A stretch of DNA of 50,195 nucleotides from an uncultured Clostridia bacterium (lineage in GTDB: Bacteria > Bacillota > Clostridia > Christensenellales > Aristaeellaceae), in the NCBI GenBank assembly GCA_946408995.1, contig CAMJUL010000022.1:1-50195 (forward strand), given 5' to 3'. Positions within the stretch are counted from its first letter, which is position 1. Every line of letters begins with the position of its first letter. Below are positions 1-8,410 of this stretch, one piece after another. The position numbers and the translations under genes are program-made. The notes under the pieces are model-generated. The model was not told the origin of the DNA. It did not search any database and saw only the letters and a list, made by a program, of their open reading frames with translations.

Positions 1-17
1 TCAAAGTAACGTCTACC

Positions 18-40
18 GTAAGTTCCACTGTGGAAGTTAC
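18..40. repeat. Imperfect palindrome upstream of the first gene
   Basis: Two 11-base arms, GTAAGTTCCAC and GTGGAAGTTAC, face each other around a single T, with one mismatch. The dyad ends about 50 bases before the -35 box of the promoter at 92-121. It could be an operator or the remains of a terminator of a gene left of the window; it has no T-run directly after it. Confidence 0.35.
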
Positions 41-91
41 TCTGAGAATTTACTTGTTGTAATATTAATGTAACAATTGAAGAGCCTTCTG

Positions 92-121
92 TTTACATTG
101 GCCAAGAAAATGTGGTACAAT
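92..121 (+). promoter_or_regulatory. Promoter of the SH3/peptidoglycan-binding protein gene
   Basis: TTTACA at 92-97 and TACAAT at 116-121 are separated by 18 bases, with TG one base before the -10 box (extended -10). Because it lies downstream of an in-frame ATG at 77, it argues that the true start is the GTG at 173. Confidence 0.65.
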
Positions 122-172
122 AAAAAAGAATCTGCCCGGAGACCCCGGGATCTCGGATGGGAGGCTGTATCA

Positions 173-3169
173 GTGAAGCCGGACAAAAGCATGAAACCAT
201 CGGTGGAAAAGAAAGGCGTTTCCACCCCGGCAGCAAGGGAAGGAATTCCCGCAGGGAGCGGGGGGACCCTCGTCACGGGCGGCAGTCGGCTTCTCGCTTT
301 TTGCGTGCTTTTTGTTTTTCTTTTTTCCAATACGGCCTTCGGCGCGGTTTATCCAACGCTCCGAAGGGGAGACGTATCGGACGATGTCCGTACGATGAAA
401 CGCGCCCTTGCCGCGATCGGATATTCCCTGACGGTAAACGATACATTTGACGCGACGACGGAAGCCCTTGTCCGCGCCTTCCAGAGAACGCACGCGCTGA
501 ATGTGGACGGCATTGCGGACAGCGTTACCCTGGAGACCCTTTATCGGGTGGCGGCCGAGAAGAACGGCTCCCCTGTCGCGACGGAGGAGCCCGCAGAGCA
601 GTCCAGCCTGCGCTTTGGATCCTCCGGACAGGCGGTGACCGAGCTCCAGCAGGCGCTCATCCGGCTGGGGTATTCCCTGAATGCGGACGGGAAATACGGC
701 AGCGCGACCTACTCGGCGGTCAGCGCCTTCCAGCGCAGCGAGGGATTGACGGCGGATGGCGTCGCCGGGCAGGAGACCCTAAGCCGTCTTTATGCCCGGG
801 CGTCCGACAGCGCGAACAGAGCCGTCACTGCGGTTCCGACAGCCGTGCCTGACACCGAGAGAATCCTTCCGGCACTGACGGCCCGGGTCACGACCTCCTC
901 CGGATCGCTCAACCTGAGAAAAGCGGCTTCCGGTACGGCGCAGGTCCTGCGGACCATTCCAAACGGCGCGGTCATCTCGGTCCTTGATTACGGGACGGTC
1001 TGGTCCTCTGTCCGTTACGGGACGACGACAGGGTATGTGATGACCCGGTTTATTACCCTGAACGCTTCTGCTGCCACAGCGGTCCCCACACCCAATCCTG
1101 TGATCGTGACGGCGACGCCTGCCTCCCGGGACAGCGGTGCTTCCCTTCCCCAGGGGTATGCTTATGTGAATACTGCCGACGGCGGGACCCTCAACCTGAG
1201 AAGTGCTGCTTCGGAAACAGCCCATGTGGTGATTACCGTCCCGAACGGGGCCCTGGTCAGGCTGCTTGCTTTCAGCGCTGCCTGGACGCAGATCTACTAC
1301 AGAGGCTATACCGGCTATGTGATGACCTCGTATTTGACCACGTCCGTTTCCGCCCAAACGCAGGCCCCCATCGTCACGGCGGCCCCTGCGCCGGCGCAGA
1401 CTTCTTCCACTATTTATATGATCGCCCGGGTAACGACCAGCGGTGGGGGACTGAACCTGCGGGAAAGCGCTTCTGCGGGCTCGAGAGTGGTGACAGTTCT
1501 GCCCAATGGCGCCAGCGTGACCGTGACGGCCTACAATACTTCCTGGTGCGCGGTGACCTATGGCGCTTACAGGGGATACGTGATGACCCGCTATCTGGCC
1601 CTTTCTTCCATACAAACCGCAGCTGCGCCGACGCTGATCCCGATCTCAACGGGCACGGCCTCGCCACGGAACGGGATGACGGCCCGGGTCGTGACTTCGG
1701 GGGGATCCCTGAATCTGCGCCAGCAGCCCTCTCCGGGATCCCAGGTCATAACGACCATTCCCAATTCGATGGTGCTCAATGTTTCGCAATACGGCGGCGT
1801 ATGGTGCCGCGTTACCTATGGGACCTACGACGGGTACGTTATGACAAAGTATCTGACGATCCTTTCGGGCGCGACAAATACGCCGGTTCCCACGCCGACC
1901 GTTTCCCCGGCGCCTGCGGCGCCTGTGAATACCGAGGGACTGTTCGCCCAGGTTTCAGGCGGTACGCTGAATATGCGCAGCGGAGCCTCCTCCGGTTCGT
2001 CGGTCCTGACGGTCATCCCCTCCGGGGCTTTTGTGACGGTGACGAGCTACGGGTCCCTGTGGAGCGGGGTTTCCTACGGCGGATACAATGGGTATGTGAT
2101 GACCCAGTATCTGAAGCTTTATTCCAGCGGGCAGCCTTCTTCTGCCGCTCCGACGGCCGCGCCGAACGGGACCGCTTCGGCGGGATATGATACCACGGTC
2201 TTTACGCGGACCCTGCGGGCAGGGTACACCGGAACGGACGTCACGCTGCTGCAGAGACGGCTTGCGGAGCTGGGATACCTCTCCTCCTCCGGCCTGAACG
2301 GCGTCTATGACGATCAGACCATGACGGCGGTCAAGCTGTTCCAGAAGATGCATGGCCTGTCTCAGGATGGCCTTGCGGGCACCAGGACGTTCGCCATGCT
2401 GTTCGCCTCCACGGCGGTCGCTTATAACAGCGACATTTCTCAATACAGCACCCTGCATATCTATTATAACGCTGTGGATACCAGTTTGACTTCCAGCGTG
2501 CAAAAACTGCAAAGCCGTTTGAGGGAATTGGGATATACCTGCAACGTGACCGGACGTTTTGACGAGACGACGTACATGGCGGTCCTTTCCTTCCAGCTCC
2601 GGAATGGGATCACGGTCAGCGGCGCAGCGGATCCTGCGACCCAGCAGCGTTTGTACGCTTCCAACGCAAAGGGACCGACTGCGCCAGCCAGCCTGGAACT
2701 GGAGGAAGGTGCCGGGTACATGTCCGGCCCGACGGTTTCCCAGATTCAATTGCTGCATTGGTACAACAGCGTCAGGTCCGGACTCTCCGGCGGCTCCACC
2801 CTGCTGATCTATGACCCGACGACGCATCTTAGCTGGAACCTCAGGGTGATGTCCTGCGGGCGCCACGCCGACTGTGAACCGGCTTCTCTGCGGGATACGC
2901 TGATCATGTTCCGGGCGCTCGGTCAGCCGTCCTGGACCGTGCATCCGGTCTATGTGCGCCTTCCCAACGGTGAATGGACCATGGCGACGATGCATGACCG
3001 TCCGCACCTTTCCGGAAGTCTGTCGGACAACGGCTTTGACGGTCATCTGTGCGTGCATTTCCTTCGGGATATGGCGGAAGCGCAGCAAAACGATCCGAAC
3101 TATGGCGTGACCAACCAGAACACCCTTCGTGAGGCCTGGAAGGCCCTGACGGGGGAAACGGTTCCATAA
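173..3169 (+). CDS. Secreted cell-wall protein with four peptidoglycan-binding and five SH3 domains
   Basis: I chose the GTG at 173 because GGGAGG lies 8 bases upstream and a good promoter (92-121) overlaps any longer reading. The product has 998 residues. A hydrophobic segment near residues 36-55 looks like a Sec signal after an unusually long N-terminal region. Domains in order: peptidoglycan-binding repeats at about 59-125 and 146-207; five bacterial SH3 domains at about 237-297, 329-388, 418-478, 504-563 and 593-649, each with an LNLR/LNMR and GYVMT core; two more peptidoglycan-binding repeats at about 678-744 and 774-828; then a C-terminal domain (about 856-996) rich in His and Asp that I cannot assign. 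Proline/threonine-rich linkers join the SH3 units. It probably acts in the cell wall as a wall-anchored scaffold or hydrolase; the enzymatic activity is unknown. Confidence 0.85.
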   Translation: MKPDKSMKPSVEKKGVSTPAAREGIPAGSGGTLVTGGSRLLAFCVLFVFLFSNTAFGAVYPTLRRGDVSDDVRTMKRALAAIGYSLTVNDTFDATTEALVRAFQRTHALNVDGIADSVTLETLYRVAAEKNGSPVATEEPAEQSSLRFGSSGQAVTELQQALIRLGYSLNADGKYGSATYSAVSAFQRSEGLTADGVAGQETLSRLYARASDSANRAVTAVPTAVPDTERILPALTARVTTSSGSLNLRKAASGTAQVLRTIPNGAVISVLDYGTVWSSVRYGTTTGYVMTRFITLNASAATAVPTPNPVIVTATPASRDSGASLPQGYAYVNTADGGTLNLRSAASETAHVVITVPNGALVRLLAFSAAWTQIYYRGYTGYVMTSYLTTSVSAQTQAPIVTAAPAPAQTSSTIYMIARVTTSGGGLNLRESASAGSRVVTVLPNGASVTVTAYNTSWCAVTYGAYRGYVMTRYLALSSIQTAAAPTLIPISTGTASPRNGMTARVVTSGGSLNLRQQPSPGSQVITTIPNSMVLNVSQYGGVWCRVTYGTYDGYVMTKYLTILSGATNTPVPTPTVSPAPAAPVNTEGLFAQVSGGTLNMRSGASSGSSVLTVIPSGAFVTVTSYGSLWSGVSYGGYNGYVMTQYLKLYSSGQPSSAAPTAAPNGTASAGYDTTVFTRTLRAGYTGTDVTLLQRRLAELGYLSSSGLNGVYDDQTMTAVKLFQKMHGLSQDGLAGTRTFAMLFASTAVAYNSDISQYSTLHIYYNAVDTSLTSSVQKLQSRLRELGYTCNVTGRFDETTYMAVLSFQLRNGITVSGAADPATQQRLYASNAKGPTAPASLELEEGAGYMSGPTVSQIQLLHWYNSVRSGLSGGSTLLIYDPTTHLSWNLRVMSCGRHADCEPASLRDTLIMFRALGQPSWTVHPVYVRLPNGEWTMATMHDRPHLSGSLSDNGFDGHLCVHFLRDMAEAQQNDPNYGVTNQNTLREAWKALTGETVP

Positions 3170-3199
3170 TGGGCCGGAAAAACAAAACAGGACTGCAAC

Positions 3200-3224
3200 A
3201 AGGGCTGCCGGATCGGCAGCCCTT
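3200..3224. terminator. Hairpin between convergent genes
   Basis: An 11-base stem (AAGGGCTGCCG with CGGCAGCCCTT) closes a 3-base loop between the convergent ends of the wall protein and the CHAP-like gene. There is no uninterrupted T-run directly after it on either strand (a T7 stretch follows about 15 bases later on +), so it is a plausible but not ideal bidirectional terminator. Confidence 0.6.
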
Positions 3225-3245
3225 GAATCATGGGATATGTTTTTT

Positions 3246-4139
3246 TCAGAACCAGGTCTGGCAGAAACAGTTGATGTACCATTCCTTCTGATGAACGGTG
3301 TAGCGGAACACCTCCGTGTCTTCCCTGAGGTCCTCCGGCAGGTCGGCGTAATTGTGATGCGTGGTGTCGGTGGAATCGTAGAGATAACAATAGCGTTTGA
3401 TTTGGCTGGAGACGTTTCCTTCCACGGTTTGTACGATATAGGTGCCGTCGCCGCGGTCCTCCACCGAGGTGACCATGCCGACATGCACAAAGCCGGATTC
3501 ATAGCCGCGCTTCTGGTAGATCACAAGATACCCGGGCCGGGGGAGGGGCGAGGTCCGTTCCATGTTCATGAACCCTTTGAGGATTTTGCCAACGCCGGCG
3601 GCATGGACTGCGTAAGGGGTACCGTCCGGATGGGGGACGGACTTGTTGTAATCCTGCATGGGGACGCCTGCCGAATCCAGACAGTAGTTGGCAAACCCGC
3701 CGCACCATCCAAACCAGCATTTCGGGCCGGTCCCGCACCACCAGGCCGTATATTTGTTTTGTCGGCCGAAAACGGTACCACGGTTGGCTTCCCATTCACC
3801 AAGGGCAAAGTCGATGGCTGACCGGATCAGGGCGGGGACCGCGTCCAGGGTCACCACAACGTCATAATACCGCTCGCTCCCATCCGGCAGAACCGCCGTG
3901 AGCATGGCAAACCCCTCGTTGTGGGCAAGAATAACGGAACCTGAGCCAACTGCCGTTTCAGGCGCGTCGCTTAGCCAGCGGACATCGCTGCCGAGGCCGG
4001 AATCCCACTGACCATCCGGACGGATCTCCAGGGGGATATGACCGTACGTCCAGGCGGTTTCCTGTGTTTCCACGGAAAAAGCGGAACAAGGGGAAACAAA
4101 CAGGAGGAGCGCCAGCAGGAAAGTAAAAGGTTTTCGCAT
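3246..4139 (-). CDS. Secreted CHAP/NlpC-like amidase
   Basis: The 297-residue product starts with a Sec signal peptide (MRKPF then a hydrophobic stretch ending near SPCSA). The C-terminal half, about residues 125-285, has the pattern of a papain-like CHAP amidase: a tryptophan/cysteine-rich segment WCGGFANYC supplies the candidate nucleophile Cys, HVGMV the His and VEGN the polar third residue. The N-terminal part, about 25-115, looks like a small beta-rich domain and may bind wall or substrate. SD GGAAGGGA lies 7 bases before the ATG. It is the last gene of a minus-strand group with the phosphoesterase and NUDIX genes and converges on another wall protein. Peptidoglycan cleavage is inferred from family, and the exact bond is unknown. 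Confidence 0.75.
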   Translation of the reverse strand: MRKPFTFLLALLLFVSPCSAFSVETQETAWTYGHIPLEIRPDGQWDSGLGSDVRWLSDAPETAVGSGSVILAHNEGFAMLTAVLPDGSERYYDVVVTLDAVPALIRSAIDFALGEWEANRGTVFGRQNKYTAWWCGTGPKCWFGWCGGFANYCLDSAGVPMQDYNKSVPHPDGTPYAVHAAGVGKILKGFMNMERTSPLPRPGYLVIYQKRGYESGFVHVGMVTSVEDRGDGTYIVQTVEGNVSSQIKRYCYLYDSTDTTHHNYADLPEDLREDTEVFRYTVHQKEWYINCFCQTWF

Positions 4140-4154
4140 GTCAGATCCCTTCCT

Positions 4155-4700
4155 TCAGCACGATAATTGATGAAAGACGGCGCCGTCCAGATCTTTCCAT
4201 AGAAACACGCTTCCGTCAAAGGTCATGTAGCTGTGAGGACTGGATTCCTTTGGAATTGAAACGGAACCGGGATTAAGATACAGGGAACCATTTTCCAGCG
4301 GCTGCCAGGCAGGAACATGGGTATGCCCGTGGAGCAGAAGATCCCCGGGCTGCAGGGAGGGAAGGCGTTCTTCGCTGAACAAATGGCCGTGGGTGAAGAA
4401 AACAAGACGTTTTTCAAGGGGCAAAATCCCGTAATCCGCCAGGATGGGAAAATCCAACACCATCTGGTCCACCTCGGCGTCGCAGTTGCCGCGGACGCAC
4501 AGGATACGGGAACTGTAGCGGTTCAGGGTGGAAAGCACTTCCTTTGGGCTGTATTCACGGGGCAGGTCGTTTCTTGGCCCGTGATACAATAGATCCCCCA
4601 ACAGAAGCATACGGTCCGCCCTCTCCCGTTCGAAGGCCTCAAACAGCCCCCGGGTATAATAGGCGGATCCGTGCAGGTCTGACGCGATCAGTAAAAGCAT
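4155..4700 (-). CDS. YfcE-type metallophosphoesterase
   Basis: This is a complete 181-residue calcineurin-like phosphoesterase of the small YfcE/MJ0936 type, a cytosolic manganese-dependent phosphodiesterase family. Metal-site motifs are present in order: SDLHG near the N-terminus, LLGDLLYHGP, VRGNCD, THGH and LHGHTHVP, followed by NPGSVSIPK, typical of the family. AGGAG lies 7 bases before the ATG. Its start lies three bases from the stop of the upstream NUDIX gene, so the two are very probably co-transcribed. The physiological substrate of this family is poorly defined. Confidence 0.9.
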   Translation of the reverse strand: MLLLIASDLHGSAYYTRGLFEAFERERADRMLLLGDLLYHGPRNDLPREYSPKEVLSTLNRYSSRILCVRGNCDAEVDQMVLDFPILADYGILPLEKRLVFFTHGHLFSEERLPSLQPGDLLLHGHTHVPAWQPLENGSLYLNPGSVSIPKESSPHSYMTFDGSVFLWKDLDGAVFHQLSC

Positions 4701-4703
4701 GGT

Positions 4704-5318
4704 TTACTCCTGTTCCGGCGCTGTTATCCCTGCGCAGCTTTCGAAAAAAACGGGCAGGACCTGCCGGGTTTTTTGGATCAGCTTCTCATAAACCCACTCG
4801 TTCATCCAAGGCTCGCTGCACGCGCGAAGAAAGGCATCCGGGGCAAACCAACGGACGGATCGGTTTTCGTCTGCCTTTGGCCGCAGAGGCTCACGTTCGT
4901 CGCCGCGAAGGAGAAAGGTAAGGTTCAGATGAAGGTGGGAGGGAACGTATTTTCCACGCCTGACATGTCCGTTCACCGGAAGGATCTCCAGGGAAAAGGG
5001 GTCCGTCATCAGTGCTTCCAGGGTATGAATTCCGGTTTCTTCCCGTGCCTCCCGAATCGCAGTGTCAAGGAAATCGCAGCTTCCGTCCATATGACCGCCG
5101 GTCCAGGACCAGCTTTTGTACAGGTTGTGCCAGACGGCCAGGACGTTTTCCCCCCGGGAATCCACGATCCAGGCGGAGGAAGTAAAGTGGGATGGAAATT
5201 CCCTTCCAAAGAGAGAAACACCGGAGGAGAGCATGGCAAGAAGGGCCTGCTTGTCGGTTTCTTCCTGAGGGGTAAAGGGCTTGTAGCGGCTGATCAAACA
5301 ACTGACATTCCTGTTCAT
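4704..5318 (-). CDS. NUDIX hydrolase
   Basis: The start is the ATG at 5318, six bases after GGGAGG; an in-frame ATG at 5336 has no such site. The 204-residue product carries a NUDIX box at about residues 74-97: GGHMDG followed by REAREETGI, which supplies the metal-binding glutamates. The position that is usually Glu in the GX5E part is Cys here. N- and C-terminal flanks resemble the NUDIX enzymes that act on unspecified nucleoside diphosphate derivatives. It is the first gene of a three-gene minus-strand group, read from the promoter at 5342-5371. The substrate cannot be told from sequence. Confidence 0.85.
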   Translation of the reverse strand: MNRNVSCLISRYKPFTPQEETDKQALLAMLSSGVSLFGREFPSHFTSSAWIVDSRGENVLAVWHNLYKSWSWTGGHMDGSCDFLDTAIREAREETGIHTLEALMTDPFSLEILPVNGHVRRGKYVPSHLHLNLTFLLRGDEREPLRPKADENRSVRWFAPDAFLRACSEPWMNEWVYEKLIQKTRQVLPVFFESCAGITAPEQE

Positions 5319-5341
5319 GTCCTGCCTCCCGTTCATTCCTT

Positions 5342-5371
5342 AGTATAGCACCGCCCCGGAATTCCTTGCAA
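5342..5371 (-). promoter_or_regulatory. Promoter of the NUDIX gene group
   Basis: On the minus strand TTGCAA (5371-5366) and TATACT (5347-5342) are 18 bases apart, with TG one base before the -10. The -35 hexamer is a palindrome and is shared with the divergent promoter at 5366-5393. Confidence 0.65.
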
Positions 5372-5393
5372 CGGGAAAAAAGTATGGTATACT
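5366..5393 (+). promoter_or_regulatory. Promoter of the membrane glycosyltransferase-like gene
   Basis: TTGCAA (5366-5371) and TATACT (5388-5393) are 16 bases apart, with TG one base before the -10 box. The -35 box is the same six bases used by the opposite promoter. Confidence 0.6.
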
Positions 5394-5478
5394 GGTTTGT
5401 GATGGCGGCTGAACTGGCATTTTATCCCTGCACAGACGCCTTTCAGGACCTGCTTTATATTTCAGACTGGAGGAAAGC

Positions 5479-7536
5479 ATGTTCGCGATACTGTATTTAT
5501 TGGTTTATCTGGTTTCGGGGACAGCCATCGCCTGGTTCCTGCTTCCGAGGATCCGTTTGATCGCCAGGATCTATATCGGGCTGTGCCTTGGCGTGATCCT
5601 GATGATGTGGCTGCCTGCGCTGATGGCTTTTTTTGTCCGTTTTTCCGTAACGGGCCATCTTTTGGCGCTTCTTCCCTTGGCGGCGCTGACCCTTCTTGCC
5701 TTTGCTTTCCGGGATAAACGAAGTTCAAGGGGCTGGGAAGAAGCGGACAAGCGGCTCCTTAAGACCCTCGTGTGGATTGCCCTGCCCCTGACCCTTCTGA
5801 CGGCATACCTGGTGACGACCCACACCGTAAAGCCGGCGGCGGACGGCTCATATCATGTTGGACAGAGCACCTATGGCGATTTGAATCTGCATCTGGCCAT
5901 CATCACCGGGCTCAGGAATGCTTCCTTTCCGCCGGACTACAGCATTTACCCGGGGGAGCTTCTTGCCTATCCTTTCTTGACGGACAGCTTTTCCACCAGC
6001 TTTATGGTGCTTGGCATGAAACTGCACGGGGCAGTGCTGATCCCGTCCTATCTGCTCCTGGCGCTGGTGTTTTGCGGATACTGCATCCTCTGCGACCGGA
6101 TCGCTTCTCGGGAATCCGTGGCAAGGCTTGCGGTGCTGCTCTTTTTCCTGAACGGCGGGCTTGGCTTTCTGTATGCCTTTGACATGCTGGGGGTCAGCCT
6201 TGGAAGCAGTGCCCAGAATCAGCTGCAGAGCGGTGCCGGCCTTTTTGACCGGCTGCGGAATATCCTGGACGGGTATTATACGACGCCCACCAATCACGCA
6301 GAGCAGGGATATTACAACCTTCGGTGGAGCAACGTACTATGCGACATGCTGGTTCCGCAGCGAACGACGCTGGGAGGATGGGCCATGGTCCTGCCCTGCC
6401 TTTATTTGCTCTATGACACCATGGTGCCCTCCCGTGCGGACGCCTGGGACCGGATCGAGCAAGAGACAGGACGGGTCCGTCTTCGCCCGGCGGTGCTCCT
6501 GGGGATGATGGCAGGGTGCCTTCCCATGGTTCATACCCATTCCTTTACGGCACTTGCAATGGTCAGCTTTGGCTGGGCGCTGTATGACATAACGCTCCGT
6601 CTGGCTTCCGTAAAGAAGCTGGGGCTTGAGGAAAAGGCGTTGAACAGGCGCTCTCTGTTGGCGAGGATCGCGGAATGGGCCGTTTACGCGGCCTGTGCCG
6701 CCGCGCTTGCGCTTCCGCAGCTGTTCTTGTGGACTTTCTCCCAGATGAACGGCAGCGATCATTTTATCCGGTTCCATTTTAACTGGGTCAACAATCCCAA
6801 CACGCAGGGAATGAGGGACGGGTATTTCTGGTTTTACCTGAAAAACATCGGAATCCCCTTCCTGATGATGCTCCTTGCTCTTTTGGAAAAAAAGCCCTGG
6901 AGACGTTTTCTTGCGTCCGGCGCTTTTGTGGTCTTCGCTCTGGCGGAGCTGGTCCAGTTCCAGCCAAACGAATATGACAACAACAAGCTGTTCTATATCT
7001 GGTACATGCTGACTGCGCTGATCGCGGCTGACTACATGATGGAATTGTTTGATCGCCTGAAAGGCCTGCGGTCGAGAGCAGTATTGTCTGCGCTGACCTG
7101 TGTCGTACTGTTCTTGTCCGCGGCGCTGAGCGTAGCGCGCGAATGCGTCAGCGATTATCAACTCTTTTCCCCGGATGCCGTGGATACGGCGCGGTTCATT
7201 GAGGACAATACGGAGGAACACGCGGTATTTATCACCTGGACCGAGCATATCAATCCGGTCAGCAGCTTGGCGGGACGGACCATTGTTTGCGGACCGGACC
7301 TGTGGCTTTACTGGCATGGGTTCAACACCTATGAACGGCAGGACGAGCTGCGGGCCTTTTATCAGGATCCGGAGGGGAACCTGGATATCCTCCGGAAATA
7401 CCAGGCGGGATATATTCTGGTGGGCAGCTATGAGCGGGCCGCGATGAATGTGAACACCGGGGCCCTTGACAGCCGCTTTGACCGGATCTACGAATCCCCC
7501 TCGGGTGAATACGTGATCTATCAAGTGGGGGAATGA
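5479..7536 (+). CDS. Large polytopic membrane protein, GT-C glycosyltransferase-like
   Basis: The 685-residue product starts at an ATG preceded by GGAGG. I count 12-13 hydrophobic segments, the first beginning at residue 2. Between the fourth and fifth is a soluble loop with an acidic GDLNLH motif, the kind of place where GT-C glycosyltransferases hold a catalytic Asp or Glu. The last 110 residues form a soluble extracytosolic domain. A GtrA-like protein two genes downstream suggests a polyprenyl-phosphate-sugar linked pathway for cell-surface glycan. The family is inferred from topology and context, as I do not recognise a specific member. Confidence 0.65.
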   Translation: MFAILYLLVYLVSGTAIAWFLLPRIRLIARIYIGLCLGVILMMWLPALMAFFVRFSVTGHLLALLPLAALTLLAFAFRDKRSSRGWEEADKRLLKTLVWIALPLTLLTAYLVTTHTVKPAADGSYHVGQSTYGDLNLHLAIITGLRNASFPPDYSIYPGELLAYPFLTDSFSTSFMVLGMKLHGAVLIPSYLLLALVFCGYCILCDRIASRESVARLAVLLFFLNGGLGFLYAFDMLGVSLGSSAQNQLQSGAGLFDRLRNILDGYYTTPTNHAEQGYYNLRWSNVLCDMLVPQRTTLGGWAMVLPCLYLLYDTMVPSRADAWDRIEQETGRVRLRPAVLLGMMAGCLPMVHTHSFTALAMVSFGWALYDITLRLASVKKLGLEEKALNRRSLLARIAEWAVYAACAAALALPQLFLWTFSQMNGSDHFIRFHFNWVNNPNTQGMRDGYFWFYLKNIGIPFLMMLLALLEKKPWRRFLASGAFVVFALAELVQFQPNEYDNNKLFYIWYMLTALIAADYMMELFDRLKGLRSRAVLSALTCVVLFLSAALSVARECVSDYQLFSPDAVDTARFIEDNTEEHAVFITWTEHINPVSSLAGRTIVCGPDLWLYWHGFNTYERQDELRAFYQDPEGNLDILRKYQAGYILVGSYERAAMNVNTGALDSRFDRIYESPSGEYVIYQVGE

Positions 7537-7542
7537 AAACGG

Positions 7543-7812
7543 ATGGAGCGTTTTTTCAGGTATTCCAGGGAACATGCCAAGCCCATCCGTCTTTTGACGA
7601 TGCCTGATCCTGAGACAGGGAAAATGCGTTATCTAACGGTGATCGCCGTGCGCTGGGATACGGACAGGCTGTATTATATCCGGAATTCCCAAAAGGCGCA
7701 GTCCCTGAAATCCATGGACCTCTCAGAAATCCTTGCGGCCGAGTATGCCCGGGGGGATGACGGGGACACCCTGAAGTACATCATGCGGGAAGAGGAAAAA
7801 GACAATGAGTAA
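7543..7812 (+). CDS. Small conserved-looking protein of unknown function
   Basis: An 89-residue acidic protein begins six bases after the stop of the membrane protein and ends overlapping the gtrA-like start by 8 bases, so translation is coupled. It has no membrane segment or signal. A central stretch alternates in a beta-strand pattern (YLTVIAVRW, RLYYIR), and near residues 64-75 there is a charged motif YARGDDGDTLK. I do not recognise it. Position between two membrane glycan proteins suggests a regulatory or accessory role, but that is inference. Confidence 0.7.
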   Translation: MERFFRYSREHAKPIRLLTMPDPETGKMRYLTVIAVRWDTDRLYYIRNSQKAQSLKSMDLSEILAAEYARGDDGDTLKYIMREEEKDNE

Positions 7813-8311
7813 AAGGCTGGATTTGCAAACCATTTTCGGGAAAATCAAGGCCCTTTTTCAGGACCCGGTGCGCAGAAAGGAGCTGGCGACCTATATCCTC
7901 TTTGGCGTTCTGACCACCCTGGTCAATTGGGTCGTATACTGGCTGATGACCCGTCTGACCGGAATGGACGGATATGAGAAAAACAGTTCCGGGTATGTGC
8001 TGACAGGAAACCTGTCGAACCTGGTTGCCTGGGTCGTGAGTGTTGCCTTCGCTTTTGTGACCAATAAAAAATATGTCTTTAAAAGTCAAAAAACCGTGAA
8101 GACCGGCGCTCTTCGGGAGCTGCTGATGTTCTTTGGCGCGAGGGTCGCGTCCTATCTGATTTTTGACGTGGCGCTGTATACGCTGTGTCTGTTTGTCATG
8201 AATGACCTTCTTGACAAGCTCCTGATGAACATCCTGGTGGTGATCTTTAATTACGTTGTCAGCAAATGGGTGATCTTTAAAAAGGACCATGGGAAAGACA
8301 CGATGGCGTAA
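7805..8311 (+). CDS. GtrA family membrane protein
   Basis: The 168-residue protein has four hydrophobic segments in the GtrA arrangement, starting with a segment containing LFGVLTTLVNWVVYW and including the conserved FVTNKKYVF after the second helix and NYVVSKWVIFKK at the end. GtrA proteins are thought to help move polyprenyl-phosphate-linked sugars across the membrane or assist their glycosyltransferases. Its start overlaps the previous gene by 8 bases. Third gene of the operon with the large membrane protein, which supports a surface-glycan role. Confidence 0.85.
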   Translation: MSKRLDLQTIFGKIKALFQDPVRRKELATYILFGVLTTLVNWVVYWLMTRLTGMDGYEKNSSGYVLTGNLSNLVAWVVSVAFAFVTNKKYVFKSQKTVKTGALRELLMFFGARVASYLIFDVALYTLCLFVMNDLLDKLLMNILVVIFNYVVSKWVIFKKDHGKDTMA

Positions 8312-8350
8312 GCAAACCGGCCTGCGATTCAGCGCGAAAACAGGACACAC

Positions 8351-8379
8351 TTGCCATTTTTGCCCGGGTATGATAGAAT
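8351..8379 (+). promoter_or_regulatory. Promoter of the plsX-acpP-rnc-smc-ftsY group
   Basis: TTGCCA (8351-8356), 17 bases, then TAGAAT (8374-8379) with TG one base before it. Transcription would start near 8386, about 25 bases before the plsX ATG. Confidence 0.7.
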
Positions 8380-8410
8380 CTCCGGGAATGACAGAAAAGG
8401 AGCCTCAGCG

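Noticed and set aside
881-2118. Repeat array as CRISPR
   Set aside because: The periodicity comes from SH3-domain codons in one open frame with long, variable units; there are no short identical repeats with unique spacers.
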